Source: Aeromicrobium yanjiei (GTDB taxonomy: Bacteria > Actinomycetota > Actinomycetes > Propionibacteriales > Nocardioidaceae). From it: DNA of 64,000 nt. Positions 62,116-64,000 of the stretch are shown piece by piece (within the stretch, counting starts at the first letter, position 1; every line of letters begins with the position of its first letter). The DNA lies in the NCBI RefSeq assembly GCF_009649075.1, contig NZ_CP045737.1, forward strand, positions 806,001 to 870,000. Reading direction: 5' to 3'. Position numbers and translations under genes: made by a program. The notes below the pieces were generated by a model that was not told where the DNA came from, made no database searches, and saw only the letters and a program-made list of their open reading frames with translations.

Positions 62116-63408
62116 TCAGACCTTCGCGGGGGCGGTCATGAGTCGCTCCCACACGGGAGCGAAGTTGGGATAGGTCTTGATCGTCGTGACGACGTTCTCC
62201 ACCAGCAGATCGGGCACGCGCAGACCCAGCACGACCGCGGCGTGGGCCATGCGGTGGTCGTCGTACGTGCGGAACGTCGCGCCGTGCAGCGGCCGCGGCC
62301 GGATGAGCAGCCCGTCCTCGAGCTCCTCGGCGTCACCGCCCAGACGGTTGATCTCGGCGACGAGCGCGGCCAGCCGGTCGGTCTCGTGCCCCCGCAGGTG
62401 CGCGACGCCGGTCAGGCGCGACGGGGAGGACGCGAGGGCGGCCATCGCGGCGATCACCGGGGTCAGCTCGCCGACGTCGTGCAGGTCCAGCTCGACCCCC
62501 TTGAGCTCGGGTCCGGCCGCGAAGACGAGGTCCGCCCCGTCCTGCGTCACCGTGCCGCCGAACGCGGGGACGATGTCGCGCCACGCGTCGCCGGCCTGAT
62601 CGGTGTCGCGCGGCCAGTTGCGGATGCGCACGTCGCCGCCGGTCACGAGGCCGCCGGCGATGAACACGCCGGCGTTGGACAGGTCGGGCTCGATCTCGAC
62701 GTCGAGCGCGTCGATCGGGCCGGGGTGCACGACCCAGCGGGCCGGCTCGTCGGTGTCGACCCGGACGCCGCGACGGCGGAGCTCGGCGATCGTCATCTCG
62801 ATGTGCGGCATCGAGGGGAGCGTCGCGCCGGTGTGGCGCAGGTCGAGGCCCTGCTCGAACCGGGCACCGACGAGCAGCAGCGCCGAGACGAACTGGCTCG
62901 ACGAGGACGCGTCGATCTCGACGGTCCCTCCCGCCACGCGGCCGGTCCCGTGCACCGTGAACGGCAGCGAGCCCCGGCCGCCGTCGTCGACCTCGACGCC
63001 GAGCGTGCGCAGCGTCGCGATCGTGGCCGCCATCGGGCGTACGCGCGCGTGCTCGTCGCCGTCGAACGTGACGGGGGCGCGCCCGAGGGCGGCGACCAGC
63101 GGGACGAACCGCATGACGGTGCCCGCGAGCCCGCAGTCGATCGTGGCGGGCTCGGTCGCGTCCGTGCGGGCGGGCGTCACCGTCCACGTCATGCCGTCGC
63201 GGTCGATCGTGGCGCCGAGGGTCGTGAGCGCGGCCGCCATGAGGTTGGTGTCGCGCGACCCCAGCGGCCGGGTGATGACCGAGGGCCCGTCGCCGAGGGC
63301 AGCGAGGATCAGGACGCGGTTGGTCAGCGACTTGGAGCCGGGGACGAGGACCTCGCCCGAGAAGGGCGTGTCACGGTGGGGCGCGAGCCAGGGGAGCGGG
63401 TCAGTCAT
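62116..63408 (-). CDS. aroA: 3-phosphoshikimate 1-carboxyvinyltransferase (EPSP synthase)
   Basis: A 430-residue enzyme of the shikimate pathway that joins PEP and shikimate-3-phosphate. Motifs include PGSKSLTNRVL at the N-terminus, GLAGTVMRF, SSSQFVSALLL and DDHRMAHAA at the C-terminal PEP site. Length is normal. The ATG at 63408 lies 7 nt after a TAGGCT -10 box; coding does not extend upstream although the frame is open. Confidence 0.95.
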   Translation of the reverse strand: MTDPLPWLAPHRDTPFSGEVLVPGSKSLTNRVLILAALGDGPSVITRPLGSRDTNLMAAALTTLGATIDRDGMTWTVTPARTDATEPATIDCGLAGTVMRFVPLVAALGRAPVTFDGDEHARVRPMAATIATLRTLGVEVDDGGRGSLPFTVHGTGRVAGGTVEIDASSSSQFVSALLLVGARFEQGLDLRHTGATLPSMPHIEMTIAELRRRGVRVDTDEPARWVVHPGPIDALDVEIEPDLSNAGVFIAGGLVTGGDVRIRNWPRDTDQAGDAWRDIVPAFGGTVTQDGADLVFAAGPELKGVELDLHDVGELTPVIAAMAALASSPSRLTGVAHLRGHETDRLAALVAEINRLGGDAEELEDGLLIRPRPLHGATFRTYDDHRMAHAAVVLGLRVPDLLVENVVTTIKTYPNFAPVWERLMTAPAKV

Positions 63409-63415
63409 CGCCGCC

Positions 63416-63421
63416 AGCCTA
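63416..63421 (-). promoter_or_regulatory. -10 box of aroA (leaderless)
   Basis: TAGGCT on the minus strand ends 7 nt before ATG 63408, giving aroA-rsgA a leaderless transcript. Confidence 0.55.
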
Positions 63422-63449
63422 TCGGTCCGCGTGGTGTGGCGGCCGCGAC

Positions 63450-63935
63450 TCAGCTGCGGATGTGGTCCAGCTGATCGGCGACGGAGGCCGCGGCCACGGA
63501 CATCTTGTCCTTCGCGCGGCGCGCCAGGATCTTCTTGTGCGGGTCGGGGTCGAGCGTGGCCATGAGCAGACCGCCGGTCAGGGCCATGTTCTTCATGAAG
63601 TGGATGCGCTGGTTGGTGCGCGCCGCGGGGTCGGTCTCGTCCCAGTAGCGGTGTCCGGCGACCGTCGTGGGCGGCAGCGTGACGGCCAGGACGAACGCCG
63701 ACAGGCGGGGGAGGTGCCCGGTGGCCAGACCCAGGCCCGCGGTGAGCTGCACCGCTCCGTTGACGCGCGTCAGGTTGGCGCCGTTGACCGGCACCTGCGG
63801 GGCGACCTTCTTGATCAGGTCGGCCAACCGCTGGGCCTTGGCCGCCCGCGCCCCCGGCTGCTTGAGCGCCTGCGCGCCGCCGTAGACGAACATCGAGGCG
63901 AGCATCGGACGAGCCACGGAGCGCAAGAGGGTCAT
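63450..63935 (-). CDS. DoxX family membrane protein
   Basis: A 161-residue protein with about four hydrophobic segments and the DoxX pattern: N-terminal RPMLASMFVYGGAQALKQPG, central VNGAVQLTAGLGLATG, and a late FMKNMALTGGLLMA. Function is poorly defined; relatives have been linked to oxidative-stress or thiol systems. ATG 63935 is 6 nt after TATGAA (63942-63947), a weak -10 candidate. Confidence 0.82.
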   Translation of the reverse strand: MTLLRSVARPMLASMFVYGGAQALKQPGARAAKAQRLADLIKKVAPQVPVNGANLTRVNGAVQLTAGLGLATGHLPRLSAFVLAVTLPPTTVAGHRYWDETDPAARTNQRIHFMKNMALTGGLLMATLDPDPHKKILARRAKDKMSVAAASVADQLDHIRS

Positions 63936-64000
63936 GACCCATTCATACCCGACCGCGGCGGAGGGTCGCATCATGTGCGTCGGGGTGTCGGGGCCCTGTG

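Overview
The window is chromosomal DNA from a very GC-rich actinobacterium. Codons end mostly in G or C, spurious open frames are very long on the non-coding strand, and several lineage markers are present: the histidine phosphatase/DUF3090/SCO1664 cassette, a furA-katG pair, a DUF222-HNH gene, a Zur-type alternative L36, and many start codons placed 6-7 nt after a TANNNT -10 box (leaderless mRNAs). A Propionibacteriales/Nocardioidaceae genome (Aeromicrobium- or Nocardioides-like) is my inference; no rRNA or tRNA gene is present to prove it. I found no prophage, insertion sequence or CRISPR array.

Layout. (1) 97-2636: divergent MarR regulator and MMPL exporter sharing a 23-bp intergenic region. 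(2) 2730-17479: a peptide-scavenging unit with a serine hydrolase, a complete Dpp/Opp-type ABC importer (one permease fused to one ATPase), an S9 peptidase fused to a beta-lactamase-like hydrolase, then M20 hydrolase, GNAT and enolase-superfamily racemase genes joined by stop/start overlaps, and a PucR regulator. The last three enzymes match the known N-succinylation route that turns D-amino acids into L-amino acids, so the cluster may import and degrade D-residue peptides. (3) 17485-23007: two-component system plus FtsX-type ABC exporter. (4) 23050-24007: Lrp regulator and a small ACT-like protein. (5) 24137-30238: an apparent surface-polysaccharide locus (ATP-grasp, membrane GT2, TIM-barrel-like protein) facing a histidine kinase and a response regulator fused to a PIG-L deacetylase. 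(6) 30329-35267: Old Yellow Enzyme, an NAD-binding protein, the SCO1664/DUF3090/phosphatase cassette and a class III cyclase.

(7) 35321-38172: furA-katG with a symmetric Fur operator. (8) 38200-39227: nitronate monooxygenase. (9) 39253-47481: enoyl-CoA hydratase and PucR regulator divergent from an amine/putrescine catabolic operon. (10) 47502-50068: two arrays of REP-like hairpin repeats, each between convergent genes, around a TetR/MFS pair. (11) 50093-53914: Ser/Thr kinase, LexA-box-controlled DUF222-HNH gene, PhzF-like protein. (12) 53938-58118: Lrp regulator and the tyrosine/homogentisate operon hppD-hmgA-fahA. (13) 58121-60060: small acidic protein, Zur-controlled rpmJ paralogue, arfB, PadR regulator, CBS protein. 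(14) 60122-63935: hisN, rsgA, aroA and a DoxX-like membrane protein.

Functionally the window is mainly catabolic (peptides/D-amino acids, amines, tyrosine), with transport, envelope sensing and a few housekeeping genes. Each catabolic block sits beside its own PucR or Lrp regulator.
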